A stretch of 64,000 nt of DNA from an uncultured Pseudodesulfovibrio sp. (GCF_963662885.1 NZ_OY760059.1:744001-808000); one strand, 5' to 3'; counted from the stretch's first letter, positions 25,010 through 33,938 are shown. Notes: generated by a model from the letters alone, not told the origin. Numbers and translations: made by a program.

Positions 25010-25654
25010 ATTCCACCCGACCAACAACGCTACTGGACCGACAAATGTGCGGCCAAGACCTTCACCACCCCGTTCCGGCTCGACGTGTTCAACGAGCACG
25101 TTCTGGACACGAAGGCCCGTATATTGGATTTCGGATGCGGCTATGGCCGGATCATGGCTGAACTTGCCCAGGCCGGATACACCGACCTGACCGGCATCGA
25201 CTTTTCCGAGCCTTTGATCGAGCGCGGCCTCGCGGAACACCCCGAGCTGAACCTGTCCGCCTATCCCGGCGGCCCCCTGCCGTACGAGGATGATACCTTT
25301 GACGCAGCCCTCATGCTCGCGGTCTTTACCTGTATGCTGGAGACCCGCACCCAGGCCGAGGCCCTGCTGGAACTCAGGCGTGTGCTCAAGCCTGGCGGCG
25401 TGCTCTTCATCAACGACTTCCTGCTCAACCGCGATCGCCGCAACCTCGACCGCTATCAGTTGGGACAGGAGAAATACGGTCTCTACGGCGTGTTCGACGT
25501 GGACGACGGCGGCGTCCTGCGTCACCACGACCGAAACCACATGGAAGCCCTGTTCTCCGGCTTTACGACCTTGGTCTTCGAAGAGGTGGTCTATGAGACA
25601 ATGCACGGCCACCATTCGAACGGGTTCTACGCCGTGGTGAAGATGCCTGGGTAG
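25010..25654 (+). CDS. Class I SAM-dependent methyltransferase (probable ATT start)
   Basis: 214-residue methyltransferase: glycine-rich motif I ILDFGCGYGRIMAEL, acidic motif II LTGIDFS, post-motif DDTFDAALMLAVFTCM, and LRRVLKPGGVLFINDF. Substrate unknown. The first orthodox start is GTG 25085, but the frame is open further upstream and encodes YWTDKCAAKTFTTPFRLDVF, the sort of N-terminal helix this fold needs. No ATG, GTG or TTG is in frame between the degP stop and that sequence. AAGGAG at 24997-25002 lies seven bases before ATT 25010, ideal spacing, so ATT is proposed as initiator. The gene begins 14 bases after degP, suggesting one operon htpX-degP-methyltransferase. Confidence 0.75.
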   Translation: MPPDQQRYWTDKCAAKTFTTPFRLDVFNEHVLDTKARILDFGCGYGRIMAELAQAGYTDLTGIDFSEPLIERGLAEHPELNLSAYPGGPLPYEDDTFDAALMLAVFTCMLETRTQAEALLELRRVLKPGGVLFINDFLLNRDRRNLDRYQLGQEKYGLYGVFDVDDGGVLRHHDRNHMEALFSGFTTLVFEEVVYETMHGHHSNGFYAVVKMPG

Positions 25655-25767
25655 CGGTGAGGCGAGAGGGGATACCTCCGGCGGCCCCTTCGGGGAGACC
25701 AGGGCACTGCCCTATCGCTGCTGTCGACGGCTCTAAGACCGAGCAAGCTCGCCCTAAGACCCGACGC

Positions 25768-25822
25768 GTCCCCGCTTAAGAACCTTTTGGAAAAGGTTCT
25801 TAAGAATCTCCAAAACTTTTTC
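25768..25822 (+). repeat. Composite intergenic repeat, copy 3
   Basis: CTTAAGAACCTTTTGGAAAAGGTTCTTAAG is a perfect palindrome-like hairpin, followed by AATCTCCAAAACTTTTT, the same layout as the copies at 8915 and 53428. The T-rich tail would allow it to end the methyltransferase transcript. Confidence 0.7.
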
Positions 25823-25918
25823 TGTCGCTGCGCGATGTGCGTGCAGTGGCGAAACATCGCGATCTGGCGTCATCCACCGTGTTGGTTGGTGATTCCTGGT
25901 ATAAAAAACAGACGTTAT

Positions 25919-25953
25919 GGCGTGCTTCTTCGTGATAAGAGGCACGCCGTTTT
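25919..25953 (+). terminator. Terminator-like hairpin
   Basis: GGCGTGC (25919-25925) pairs with GCACGCC (25942-25948), extended by TTCTT/AAGAG inside, and is followed by GTTTTTC. No gene lies directly upstream, so it could mark the end of a small untranslated transcript or a decayed gene. Confidence 0.45.
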
Positions 25954-26063
25954 TCTGCCTGAAATTGTAAGGATTTTTGGGGATGCAAAGAGCGCGGAAC
26001 GAAGTGCCGTTCATTTCCCCAACTCCAAAATCGATTAACACTGTTTTTTCGCCGCAGGCGACA

Positions 26064-26147
26064 TAAAAAGTTTGGGAGGGTCCAGGGAACCTTTTTCAAA
26101 AGGTTCCCTGGCGGGGTCTGGGGCCGCGCCCCAGCCGCCGGAGGCAA
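26064..26147 (-). repeat. Composite intergenic repeat, copy 4 (minus orientation)
   Basis: On the minus strand: GCCTCCGGCGGCTGGGGCGC, GGCCCCAGACCCCGCCAGG, the core GAACCTTTTGAAAAAGGTTC, and TGGACCCTCCCAAACTTTTT. It is the most complete copy of this family here. Confidence 0.75.
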
Positions 26148-26148
26148 C

Positions 26149-26183
26149 AAAAAAGGGCCGCTCCGTTTGGAGCAGCCCCTTTG
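26149..26183 (-). terminator. Terminator of the ppiD gene
   Basis: Leftward: GGGGCTGCTCC, AAA, GGAGCGGCCC then TTTTTTGTT. It lies 23 bases after the ppiD stop. Confidence 0.9.
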
Positions 26184-26205
26184 CATAATCGATAGTCAGC
26201 CGAAC

Positions 26206-28107
26206 CTATTTCAGGATGTCCGGACGGGCGATCTCGACCTGGGCGTTTTTGCTCAGGTCATCCATGAACGCGGCCACGGCTTCGCGGCGGTAGTTCTGAC
26301 CGGCCTGGTCCATCCAGAACTGCTTCTGGTCCTTCCACTGGGCGTCGGAAGCCGGGATGCGCTCGTTGAGACGGGCCACGACAGCGCCGCCGCCGGGCAT
26401 GGTGTAGACCAGGTCGAACCAGTCCTTGCCCTCGGCTTTGAAGGCGGCCTTGGCCAGCGGCTGGCTCTGGCCCAGCCCGGCGATGTTGCCCTGGCGGTTG
26501 AACGGCTGGGTGGTCTTGATGCGCGACGCGTACTTCTTGGCAGCGGCATCAGCATCGGGGCCGGTCAGGGCCGCGTGGATCTTGTCGGCCTCGGTCTGAG
26601 CCAGTTCCGCGCCTTTCTGGTCCTTCAGGGTGTTGACGATGGTCTGGCGAACCAGATCCAGGGCCATGACCGAAGGCGCGATGTCTTCGACCTTTTCCAC
26701 CAGCATGTAGCCGCCATTGATGGCGACCGGGCTCTTGTAGGCGGTGCCGGGAGCCAGATCGGTCACGGCCTTGGCCGTGTCGGCGGACATGCCGAAGGTC
26801 TGGGCCAGGTACTGGGCGGGCATGGGATCGGTGCTTTCGGTCTCGATACCGAGCTCCGAAGCGATGTCGTTCAGGGACATGCCGGACACGAGGCGGTCGG
26901 TGGCCTGGTCCAGAAGGTCGTTGGCCTTGTCGGAACCCTTTTCCTCGGCCAGGCGATTCTTGATCTCGGCCTTGGCCTCCTCAAGAGTCTTGGTGCTGCC
27001 TTCCTTCTTGTCCTCCACCTTGATCACGTGCCAGCCGAAGCGGGTCTTGACCGGCTCGGACACCTCGCCCTTGTCCAGGGCAAAAGCGGCCTTTTCGAAG
27101 GCGGGCACCATGGCGCCCTTGCCGAACCAGCCCAGGTCGCCGCCGTTCGGGGCGCTGGGGCCGTCGGAATTGTCCTCGGCCAGCTTGGCGAAATTCGCCC
27201 CGGCTCTGGCTTCCTTGTAGATTTTGTCGATGCGTTCCTTGGCCTTCTTCTGGGCGGCCTCGGAGTCGGAGTCCTTGACCGTGACCAGGATGTGACGGGC
27301 ATGGATCTGTTCGGGCACCTGCATGGTGTCCTTGTTGGCCGCGTAGTACTCGGCGATCTCGTCGTCGGTGACGGTCTGGAACTTGGCCAGATAGGCCGGG
27401 GTGAAGGACAGGGTCCGCAGGGTCACCTGGGCCGGAATCTGGAAGCGGTCCTGGTTGGCCTTGTAGTAGGCCTCGATCTCGGCCTCGTCGACCTTCACCG
27501 CATTGCGGAAGTCGGCGGGAAGCACTTCGATGTAGTCGAGGCTCACCCGTTCGCCGAGCCAGTCGAAGATCTGGCGGGCCTGGGACTCGGACACGTCGGC
27601 GGTGGCGCCCACCGCGTCCTTGACCTTCTGCATGGTCAGATCCTGACGGTAGCTCGCCTCGAACTCGGACGGAGTCATGCGGATTTCACGCAGAGCGGCC
27701 AGATAGCGCTGTTTGTCGAAATTGCCGTTGGCGTCCTTGAAGGCGGCCACCGAGGCGATGCCCTGGGCCACTTCCTTGTCAGAAGCACGGATGCCGAGCT
27801 TTTCGGCCTGATCCATGAGGAGCTTTTCGCTGATCAGCTGCCCCAGAACCATCTGCTTGAATTCAGGAGACCTGAGCTGCGCGGAAGGCAGATCCGGGTT
27901 GGACCGGCGGAGGTTTTCCGCCGCGCGTTCATACATCTGCTGGTATTCGGCCCGGGAGATGGTCTGATCGTTCACCGTGGCGACGGTCGGGTCACCAGAG
28001 TTGTTCAGCCCGGACATGCCAAAGGCGAAGACGAAGATGAAGATGATGACGGCAAAGAGTATCTTGACGATCCAGCCGGATGCGTTGTTGCGCATTATTT
28101 CTAACAT
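26206..28107 (-). CDS. ppiD: PpiD-like periplasmic peptidyl-prolyl isomerase/foldase
   Basis: 633-residue SurA/PpiD-family chaperone anchored by one N-terminal helix (WIVKILFAVIIFIFVFAFGMSG), with the bulk in the periplasm. A SurA_N-like region follows (VNDQTISRAEYQQMY and VLGQLISEKLLMDQAEKLGI). The parvulin domain lies around residues 265-360 with IHARHILVTV, FAKLAEDNSDGPSAPNGGDLGWF and RFGWHVIKVED. A second chaperone-like region makes the C-terminus. It helps newly exported proteins fold at the translocon exit. ATG 28107 is preceded by CGGAG. It follows aconitase on the same strand with a 71-base gap. Confidence 0.9.
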   Translation of the reverse strand: MLEIMRNNASGWIVKILFAVIIFIFVFAFGMSGLNNSGDPTVATVNDQTISRAEYQQMYERAAENLRRSNPDLPSAQLRSPEFKQMVLGQLISEKLLMDQAEKLGIRASDKEVAQGIASVAAFKDANGNFDKQRYLAALREIRMTPSEFEASYRQDLTMQKVKDAVGATADVSESQARQIFDWLGERVSLDYIEVLPADFRNAVKVDEAEIEAYYKANQDRFQIPAQVTLRTLSFTPAYLAKFQTVTDDEIAEYYAANKDTMQVPEQIHARHILVTVKDSDSEAAQKKAKERIDKIYKEARAGANFAKLAEDNSDGPSAPNGGDLGWFGKGAMVPAFEKAAFALDKGEVSEPVKTRFGWHVIKVEDKKEGSTKTLEEAKAEIKNRLAEEKGSDKANDLLDQATDRLVSGMSLNDIASELGIETESTDPMPAQYLAQTFGMSADTAKAVTDLAPGTAYKSPVAINGGYMLVEKVEDIAPSVMALDLVRQTIVNTLKDQKGAELAQTEADKIHAALTGPDADAAAKKYASRIKTTQPFNRQGNIAGLGQSQPLAKAAFKAEGKDWFDLVYTMPGGGAVVARLNERIPASDAQWKDQKQFWMDQAGQNYRREAVAAFMDDLSKNAQVEIARPDILK

Positions 28108-28178
28108 TTTTGCTCCGATAGCTATGATGAACAGGTTGCCTCCCCCGAGGGGGAGGCAACGTTGTGCCGGACTTGGGA

Positions 28179-30095
28179 CTAGCCTTCCCGAACGGCGTTC
28201 AGGAGGCCACCTGCCTGGATAATCTGTAGTTCCTTTTCGGTCAAATCATTTGTGACCGGAACGGATGCCCCATTGCCCGCGATGATGTTCACGGTGCCGC
28301 CGGGGGTGATCTCCGAGGCCGGGATGGTCAGGTCCACACCCTCTTCCAGCTTGTCGTAGTCCGAAGGCTCGACCAGCAGCAGGGGCAGGATGCCGAAGTT
28401 GACCAGGTTGGCGCGGTGAATGCGGGCCAGGGATTTGACTATTACGGCCTTGACGCCGAGGTGGCGCGGGCCGAGCGCCGCGTGCTCGCGGCTGGAGCCC
28501 TGGCCGTAGTTTTCGCCGCCCAGGATAACGCCCTTGCCGTGTTCCTTCATGCGGCCGACAAACCCTTCGTCCACGCGGGAGAAGATGTACTGGCTGATGG
28601 CCGGGATGTTGGAACGCAGAGCGGTGATCTGCGCGCCGGCGGGCAGAATGTGGTCGGTGGTGATGTTGTCGCCGACCTTGAGCAGCACCTTGGCCTCGAC
28701 GGTCTCGGGCAGCTTGTCGAAATCCTCCAGGGCCACGATGTTCGGTCCGCGCAGGACTTCCACGGCGGAACCGTCCTCGGGCGGGAAGACGAACAGGTCG
28801 CGGATGGACGGCACGTCGTCGGGCAGGCTCACCCGCTCGGGGGCCGGGCCCCAGGTGGCGGGATCGCTGAACTCGCCTTCCAGGGCGAGCTTGGCGGCAG
28901 TCTGGGCGGAGACCAGGAAGATCTGGCCGTCCTGGGTGCCGGAGCGTCCCTCGAAGTTGCGGTTGAACGTCCGCACGGACACGCCCGCGGAGATCGGGGA
29001 GCCGCCCATGCCGATGCACGGGCCGCAGGAACATTCGAGCAGGCGCGCGCCGGCATCCAGCAGAGGCTCGATCAGTCCCTCGCGGGAGAGCATTTTGAGG
29101 ACCTGCTTGGAGCCGGGGGAGATCATCAGATCGGTCTCGGGCGGGGTCATCTTGCCGGACAGGATCTGGGCGGTGTTCTTGAGATCGGAGTAGGAAGAGT
29201 TGGTGCAGGAGCCGATGGCCACCTGGTCGATCTTCTTCCCGGCCAGATCCTTGACCTTGCAAACCTGGTCCGGCATGTGCGGCTGGGCCACCAGGGGCTC
29301 CAGTTCGGACAGGTTGATGGTCACGACCTCGTCGTACTCGGCGTCCGCGTCGGCGACCAGTTCCATCCAGTCGTCGGCCCGGCCCATCTTGGTCAGGAAG
29401 TCGCGGGTGGTCTCGTCGGACGGGAAGATGGACGTGGTCGCGCCCAGCTCGGCACCCATGTTGGTGATGGTTGCGCGGTCGGGTACGGACAGGGAGGCAA
29501 CGCCGGGACCGGCGTACTCGAAGACCTTGCCCACGCCGCCCTTGACGGTCAGCAGCCGGAGCAGCTCGAGGATGACGTCCTTGCCCTGGGCCCAGCCGGT
29601 CAGCTCGCCGGTCAGTTCGACCTTGACGACCTTGGGCATGGGGATGAAGTACGCTTCGCCCGCCATGGCCAGCGCCACGGACAGACCGCCCGCGCCCATG
29701 GCCATGGCACCGATGCCGCCCGCGGTGGGGGTGTGGGAATCGGAGCCGATGAGCGTCGCGCCGGGTTTGGCGAAATTCTCCAGGTGCAGCTGGTGGCAGA
29801 TGCCGGTGCCCGCGGGGGAGAAGACCGCGCCGGATTTGGCGGCCACGGTGCGCAGGAAGCGGTGGTCATCCGGGTTGCGGAAGCCCATCTGCAGGGTGTT
29901 ATGGTCCACGTAGCTCACGGACAGGTCCGTGCGTACCTTGCCGATGCCGATGGCTTCATACTGGAGCCAGGCCATGGTGCCGGTAGCGTCCTGGGTCAGG
30001 GTCTGGTCGATGCGCAGGCCGACTTCCTCGCCGGGAACCATGCTCCCGGAAACGAGGTGCTTCTCGATGATCTTGTGGGTGATGTTCTTGCCCAT
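28179..30095 (-). CDS. acn: Aconitate hydratase
   Basis: 638-residue single-chain aconitase of the shorter, HacAB-like architecture. The Fe-S domain shows SDSHTPTAGGIGAMAMGAGG, IGSCTNSSYSDL (first cluster Cys) and CSCGPCIGMGG (paired cluster Cys). The C-terminal swivel domain has DNITTDHILPAG and GENYGQGSSREHAALGPRHLGVKAVI. It interconverts citrate and isocitrate. ATG 30095 follows GTTAGGAGAG; an ATG at 30110 lacks a site. It sits between the coiled-coil gene and ppiD, all leftward. Confidence 0.94.
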   Translation of the reverse strand: MGKNITHKIIEKHLVSGSMVPGEEVGLRIDQTLTQDATGTMAWLQYEAIGIGKVRTDLSVSYVDHNTLQMGFRNPDDHRFLRTVAAKSGAVFSPAGTGICHQLHLENFAKPGATLIGSDSHTPTAGGIGAMAMGAGGLSVALAMAGEAYFIPMPKVVKVELTGELTGWAQGKDVILELLRLLTVKGGVGKVFEYAGPGVASLSVPDRATITNMGAELGATTSIFPSDETTRDFLTKMGRADDWMELVADADAEYDEVVTINLSELEPLVAQPHMPDQVCKVKDLAGKKIDQVAIGSCTNSSYSDLKNTAQILSGKMTPPETDLMISPGSKQVLKMLSREGLIEPLLDAGARLLECSCGPCIGMGGSPISAGVSVRTFNRNFEGRSGTQDGQIFLVSAQTAAKLALEGEFSDPATWGPAPERVSLPDDVPSIRDLFVFPPEDGSAVEVLRGPNIVALEDFDKLPETVEAKVLLKVGDNITTDHILPAGAQITALRSNIPAISQYIFSRVDEGFVGRMKEHGKGVILGGENYGQGSSREHAALGPRHLGVKAVIVKSLARIHRANLVNFGILPLLLVEPSDYDKLEEGVDLTIPASEITPGGTVNIIAGNGASVPVTNDLTEKELQIIQAGGLLNAVREG

Positions 30096-30224
30096 GGTCT
30101 CTCCTAACAATGCGTTGGGTCTCTCTCGAAACCGTCCGGGGGCGGCTCGTCCGGGTCTCTCACCTCCCGGCCGCGCCCCGCACGGGGTGGTCCATGTCCT
30201 ATTTGAATACTCTCGGTGCGGGGA

Positions 30225-30530
30225 TCAGAACAGGAAGCCGTTCTTGACGCCTGCCGATGGTTCCATATCCTCGATGCCGAGCTTGAGCCGGTTGATCTTG
30301 TTGGTGCGGAACTGGATTTCCACGTCCAGGCGCAGCTTGTCCTGCTGTGCCTGGAAGATCTCTTCATGGCGGTACACGCCCTTTGCCGGGTCCTCTTCTT
30401 CCCGCAGCCGACGGACGTCCTGCTTGGTCTTTTCGAGGTCCAGGTTCAGTTGCGCCACCTCCGCCTCAAGGACGTTGATGTCGTCGCTCAGCCGTTTGTC
30501 ACCGGATTTTAATTCTTCTTCTCGTGTCAT
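30225..30530 (-). CDS. Short coiled-coil protein of unknown function
   Basis: 101-residue, highly charged protein predicted to be mostly coiled coil (ELKSGDKRLSDDINVLEAEV, then LNLDLEKTKQDVRRL and QQDKLRLDVEIQFRTNKINRL). No signal peptide or membrane segment and no recognised family. Its start (ATG 30530) lies 32 bases inside the end of the EPSP-synthase-like gene, in another frame, so it is translationally coupled to it and may act with it. Confidence is moderate because of strong heptad periodicity, complete frame and operon position. Confidence 0.65.
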   Translation of the reverse strand: MTREEELKSGDKRLSDDINVLEAEVAQLNLDLEKTKQDVRRLREEEDPAKGVYRHEEIFQAQQDKLRLDVEIQFRTNKINRLKLGIEDMEPSAGVKNGFLF

Positions 30531-32301
30531 CCTTCTTCTCGCGTTCCGGTTTGGGTTTCATCTTGCCGGTGGGCAGGGAGTTGTAGAAGTTCCAGAACTC
30601 GGGCCAGGTGGCGGTCACCTCGCCGTGGTTTTCGAGCACGATGCCGGGCACGGCGAAGGCGGCCAGGGCGCAGCCCATGGACCATACCGGGTCCGGGCTG
30701 AACCAGGTGCCTTCCCACTGCGGATTGCCGGGCTTGAGCTCGATGACGTCGTCGTTGATCTCGTAGCTCGCGCCGATGCGGTCGAGCAGCTCCATGGCAA
30801 CGTCGTTGTCCGCGCCCGCCAGTTTGGCGTCGCCCACCTTGAGCGCCAGAGCCAGAGCCATGGGCATGAGGTCCGGAGACGCGCCCAGCGGGATGTCCGC
30901 GGATTCGGGCAGCTCGCCCTCCATGGTGGCAACCACGTTGACGTCGGCCACATTGACACGCAGGCCAAGAGCGCGGAGCTGTTCGAGTACCCGGTCGGCC
31001 TGCTCGTTCTTGGGCCAGGCGCCTTCCAGGTTGATGGTGCCGCCGCTCAGCACGGGCAGGGCCAGAAGCATGGCGTTCAGGCGCACGGACAGGGGCAGTT
31101 CGGGCTGCGATTCGATGGTCGGGACGCCGTCGGACACGCTGACCGAATCCTTGTCCAGCTTGGCGGTGATACCGCAGGCTTCCAGCACGGCCACGGCCTC
31201 GGCCACCCGGTCGCGGGCGGCGCTGGTCAGGCCCTTGATGGTCAGCCCGCCGGGGAAGGACCAGGCGGCCAGGGTCAGGGCAGCGGCGAAATCGGGGTCG
31301 ATGCTGCCGGGCAGGGTCACGGATTCATCCATGGCGCCGCCGCACTCCAGCCGCACGGGCAGGCCGGGGTTGTTCGGGTTCATGGGGACAACCCGCGCGC
31401 CCAGGGACGGAAGCACCTTGTTCAGGGAAGCCGCGTCGAGCAGCTGCAGGGAGGGCTTGCCCGTGAACTTGCACCGTCCGGCATGGCCGAGTGCCAGGCA
31501 GAGCAGCATGTAGAAGTTGAACTTGTCCTCGCCGACAAAGGCCATCTTGCCTTCGAACTCAAGGGTCCGGCCGCCGTCGTTGCGGATGAAGTCGTCGTCC
31601 CAGTGGATGGGCGCGCCGACCTGCTTGAGCGCCTTGGCCAGATCCTTGTTCGGGGCGTTCATGGTCACCGGGGAAAGGGTCACCTGCGCACCAGCGGAAG
31701 CGGCCATGGCCAGCATCATCCGGGTGAAGCGGAAGGACCGGGGACCGGCGATGCCTGCAGATATCGGCTCCACGCGCGGGGCGAGCTTGTAGCCTTCGCC
31801 TTCGAATTTCTTGCGCGCGTCGGCCAGGGAGAACTGGTTGAGCAGGGTGAAGAGCTGCTTGGTCAGCTTGGCGTCCAGGCCCAGTCGGCCCGCGGAGCGA
31901 TCGAACGCGCCGCGCAGCAGCTTTTCCAGTTGGGGGTCCACCAGGGACTTTTGCCGGGACTTGCGCCAGGCCCCTTCCTTTCGAATCAGGAAGGCGCGCT
32001 TTTCGAGCAGGCCCAGAATCTGGTCGTCGATGTCGGAGATGTCGTTATAGCGATGGCCGGTAACCACCTCTGCCTTGCTCGGGGCGTCGTCGTCCACGGG
32101 CGGAGCTTCGGGCCTGCGGCCGAAAAAGTCGCGACCGCCGCCGCGCTTGGGACCACGCTTGTCGAACTTGCGCGGACCGCGCTTTTCGTCGCGTTGCGGG
32201 CGGTTGTTGTCGTATCTGGGGGTATTGGTGGGAGCACCTTGCTCGGAGTCCCTGCGGGGGCGGTCCTCGTAGGGGCCGTCTTCTTTGCGGATCTTGATCA
32301 T
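30499..32301 (-). CDS. EPSP-synthase-like protein with chorismate-mutase-like segment
   Basis: 600-residue, three-part protein. Residues 1-70 are basic, Arg/Gly/Asp-rich and probably disordered. Residues 85-160 have the chorismate mutase type II pattern (DISDIDDQILGLLEKRAFLI, then KSLVDPQLEKLLRGAF). From about residue 175 comes an EPSP synthase-like double-domain fold (LTIKGLTSAARDRVAEAV, SVRLNAMLLALPVLSGG). The usual EPSP active-site GNAGT(A/T)xR loop is replaced by SAGIAGPRSFRFTRMMLA, and no clear shikimate-contact signature remains. Desulfovibrio homologues are commonly annotated as AroA, but the catalytic role is doubtful; it could be a substituted enzyme or a regulator of aromatic synthesis. 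Overlaps the following coiled-coil gene by 32 bases. Confidence 0.8.
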   Translation of the reverse strand: MIKIRKEDGPYEDRPRRDSEQGAPTNTPRYDNNRPQRDEKRGPRKFDKRGPKRGGGRDFFGRRPEAPPVDDDAPSKAEVVTGHRYNDISDIDDQILGLLEKRAFLIRKEGAWRKSRQKSLVDPQLEKLLRGAFDRSAGRLGLDAKLTKQLFTLLNQFSLADARKKFEGEGYKLAPRVEPISAGIAGPRSFRFTRMMLAMAASAGAQVTLSPVTMNAPNKDLAKALKQVGAPIHWDDDFIRNDGGRTLEFEGKMAFVGEDKFNFYMLLCLALGHAGRCKFTGKPSLQLLDAASLNKVLPSLGARVVPMNPNNPGLPVRLECGGAMDESVTLPGSIDPDFAAALTLAAWSFPGGLTIKGLTSAARDRVAEAVAVLEACGITAKLDKDSVSVSDGVPTIESQPELPLSVRLNAMLLALPVLSGGTINLEGAWPKNEQADRVLEQLRALGLRVNVADVNVVATMEGELPESADIPLGASPDLMPMALALALKVGDAKLAGADNDVAMELLDRIGASYEINDDVIELKPGNPQWEGTWFSPDPVWSMGCALAAFAVPGIVLENHGEVTATWPEFWNFYNSLPTGKMKPKPEREKKDDTRRRIKIR

Positions 32302-32538
32302 AGTCTTTCCGTCTTCCTTATTAATGATATGGTTCCCGGCACACCGGGAAAGGCTTCTCTAGCCCGAAAGCGCACGATATGCAAGACTCGGTTGTCGGGC
32401 CTCGTCGCAAGCCTGCTTAAGGTTTCCATGCTGGACAAGCCGGTCCGCAAGAGGCAAAGTGGAACAAGCTGATCCCGGCCCTGTGCGTCCGGGATGGCTA
32501 CCTTTGACAAAGCACCTTAATTCCATGGAGGAATAGCC

Positions 32539-32979
32539 ATGAGGAAAGTACTGACAGCCATGCTGCTCATCTGTTTCCTGGCAGCCGGCTACGGTTGTGC
32601 CGCCAACAGGGCGCAGCAGGGCGCGACGGTCGGCGGCCTGGCAGGCGCGACCATCGGCGCGCTGACGTTCAAGGACAAGCTCCTGGGAGCGGCGGTTGGT
32701 GCCGGCGTGGGTACGCTGTTCGGCTACATCGTGGGCAACGAATGGGACAAGCATGACGAGGCCCAGGTTCAGCAGACCCTGGAGACCGGCAAGTCCGATC
32801 AGCCGCACGCCTGGACCAATCCGGACACCGGCACCAGCTACACGGCCACCCCGAGCCCGCCGTACATGGCCGAGCAGAAGGTCTACCGCGATGTGTACAT
32901 CAAGGATCAGAAGGACGGCGACACCATCATGGCCAAGGCCTGGCGTGATGACAAGGGTGTCTGGCACCTCAAGCAATAG
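32539..32979 (+). CDS. Glycine-zipper outer-membrane lipoprotein
   Basis: 146-residue lipoprotein: MRKVLTAMLLICFLAAGYGC forms a lipoprotein signal with Cys at residue 20. A glycine-zipper segment follows (GATVGGLAGATIGAL and GAAVGAGVGTLFGYIVGNEWD), as in the YMGG/SlyB/2TM group. The polar C-terminal half (about residues 75-146) ends WRDDKGVWHLKQ. Such proteins stiffen the envelope, but no specific role is known. ATG 32539 is preceded by GGAGGA at 32527. It is transcribed alone and ends in a strong terminator. Confidence 0.8.
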   Translation: MRKVLTAMLLICFLAAGYGCAANRAQQGATVGGLAGATIGALTFKDKLLGAAVGAGVGTLFGYIVGNEWDKHDEAQVQQTLETGKSDQPHAWTNPDTGTSYTATPSPPYMAEQKVYRDVYIKDQKDGDTIMAKAWRDDKGVWHLKQ

Positions 32980-33018
32980 CCTGCTGATGCGTTGATTGCG
33001 CAGAGTTTAGAAAGCAGT

Positions 33019-33053
33019 GAGTCCCTCCGATTTCGGGGGGACTCTTTTTTTAC
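33019..33053 (+). terminator. Terminator of the glycine-zipper lipoprotein gene
   Basis: GAGTCCCTCC pairs with GGGGGGACTC around GATTTC, and is followed by TTTTTTT. Confidence 0.9.
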
Positions 33054-33083
33054 GTTGACCTGGTGTCGGATAGCTTTGGGACA

Positions 33084-33938
33084 TCAGCGCCCGGGAGAAA
33101 GGGATGCAGGTCGCCTTATCGCCCCGAGCACTCCACGCAGGGTCACGGCGCCGATGACGATGACGCCACCGGCCACGGCCCACGGCCCGGGCAGTTCGCC
33201 GTACCCAAAGGCCACGAGCACGGGATTGAAAATTGGCTCAAGCATCATGATCAGGATCGCCTCAAGCGCGCCGAGCCGTTTGATGGCCCAGACGTAAAGC
33301 GCCAGGGAAACGCCTTGTTGCAGGATGCCGAGATAAATCAGGCCGAGCCACCCCTCGGCGTTGGGCATGGCCGTGAACAGGAAAGGAAGCCCAGCCAGTG
33401 CGGTCAGCAGGTGGCCGAGGATGACGGACTCTACCGGGGAGGCGTCCTTTTGCAACCGCATGAAGAGGGTGAACAGCGCGTAGGAAACGCCGGTTCCCAC
33501 GGCAATAACGTTGCCCCACAGTCCTGTGGGCGAAAGACGATCCAGGAAAAACAGGGTCATGCCGCCCACGGTCACCACGATGAAGAACCAGTCCGAACGG
33601 CGTGTACGCTCACCCAGAAGCCACGGGGCGAGCAGGGCCACATAGACGGGCGCAGTATAGGCCAGCAGGATGGCGTTGGCAGAGGTGGTCAGTTTGGTGG
33701 CTACCACATTGGTCACCAAAAGCCCGGCATAGCCCAGCGCGGCACCCCATTGCACACGATTGAAGCGGAAGGTCATCCGCCCCCGGAACAACACGGCCAG
33801 TGTCGCGGCCGCCAGAGCGCTGCGCACCCCGGTGATGGCCATGGGATTCCACTGGACCAGCTTGATGGCCAGACCGCCGGAACTCCAGATCAGCGCCGTT
33901 GCCGCCATGAGCAATATGGCCTTGGTTTTTTCTGTCAT
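33084..33938 (-). CDS. EamA/DMT family transporter
   Basis: 284-residue ten-helix membrane protein of the DMT superfamily. The first repeat starts with ATALIWSSGGLAIKLV and ends APWLLGERTRRSDWFFIVVTVGG; the second ends MLEPIFNPVLVAFGYGELPGPWAVAGG, both typical EamA boundaries. Export substrate unknown. It is convergent with the lipoprotein gene on its left and downstream of sat on the right, with no visible functional link. It is a different subgroup from the EamA protein at 4550. Confidence 0.85.
   Translation of the reverse strand: MTEKTKAILLMAATALIWSSGGLAIKLVQWNPMAITGVRSALAAATLAVLFRGRMTFRFNRVQWGAALGYAGLLVTNVVATKLTTSANAILLAYTAPVYVALLAPWLLGERTRRSDWFFIVVTVGGMTLFFLDRLSPTGLWGNVIAVGTGVSYALFTLFMRLQKDASPVESVILGHLLTALAGLPFLFTAMPNAEGWLGLIYLGILQQGVSLALYVWAIKRLGALEAILIMMLEPIFNPVLVAFGYGELPGPWAVAGGVIVIGAVTLRGVLGAIRRPASLSPGR

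Larger units (their letters stand above)
25655..26205. other. Repeat-rich intergenic region
   Basis: 551 bp with no credible gene. From the left: the lead part of a composite repeat (CCTCCGGCGGCCCC... ACCAGGGCACTGCCC, 25673-25720), its hairpin core (25768-25822), about 95 bp of unassigned sequence, a terminator-like hairpin (25919-25953), about 110 bp unassigned, an opposite-facing composite repeat (26064-26147) and the ppiD terminator (26149-26183). Short frames spanning this stretch cross these repeats. Confidence 0.65.
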
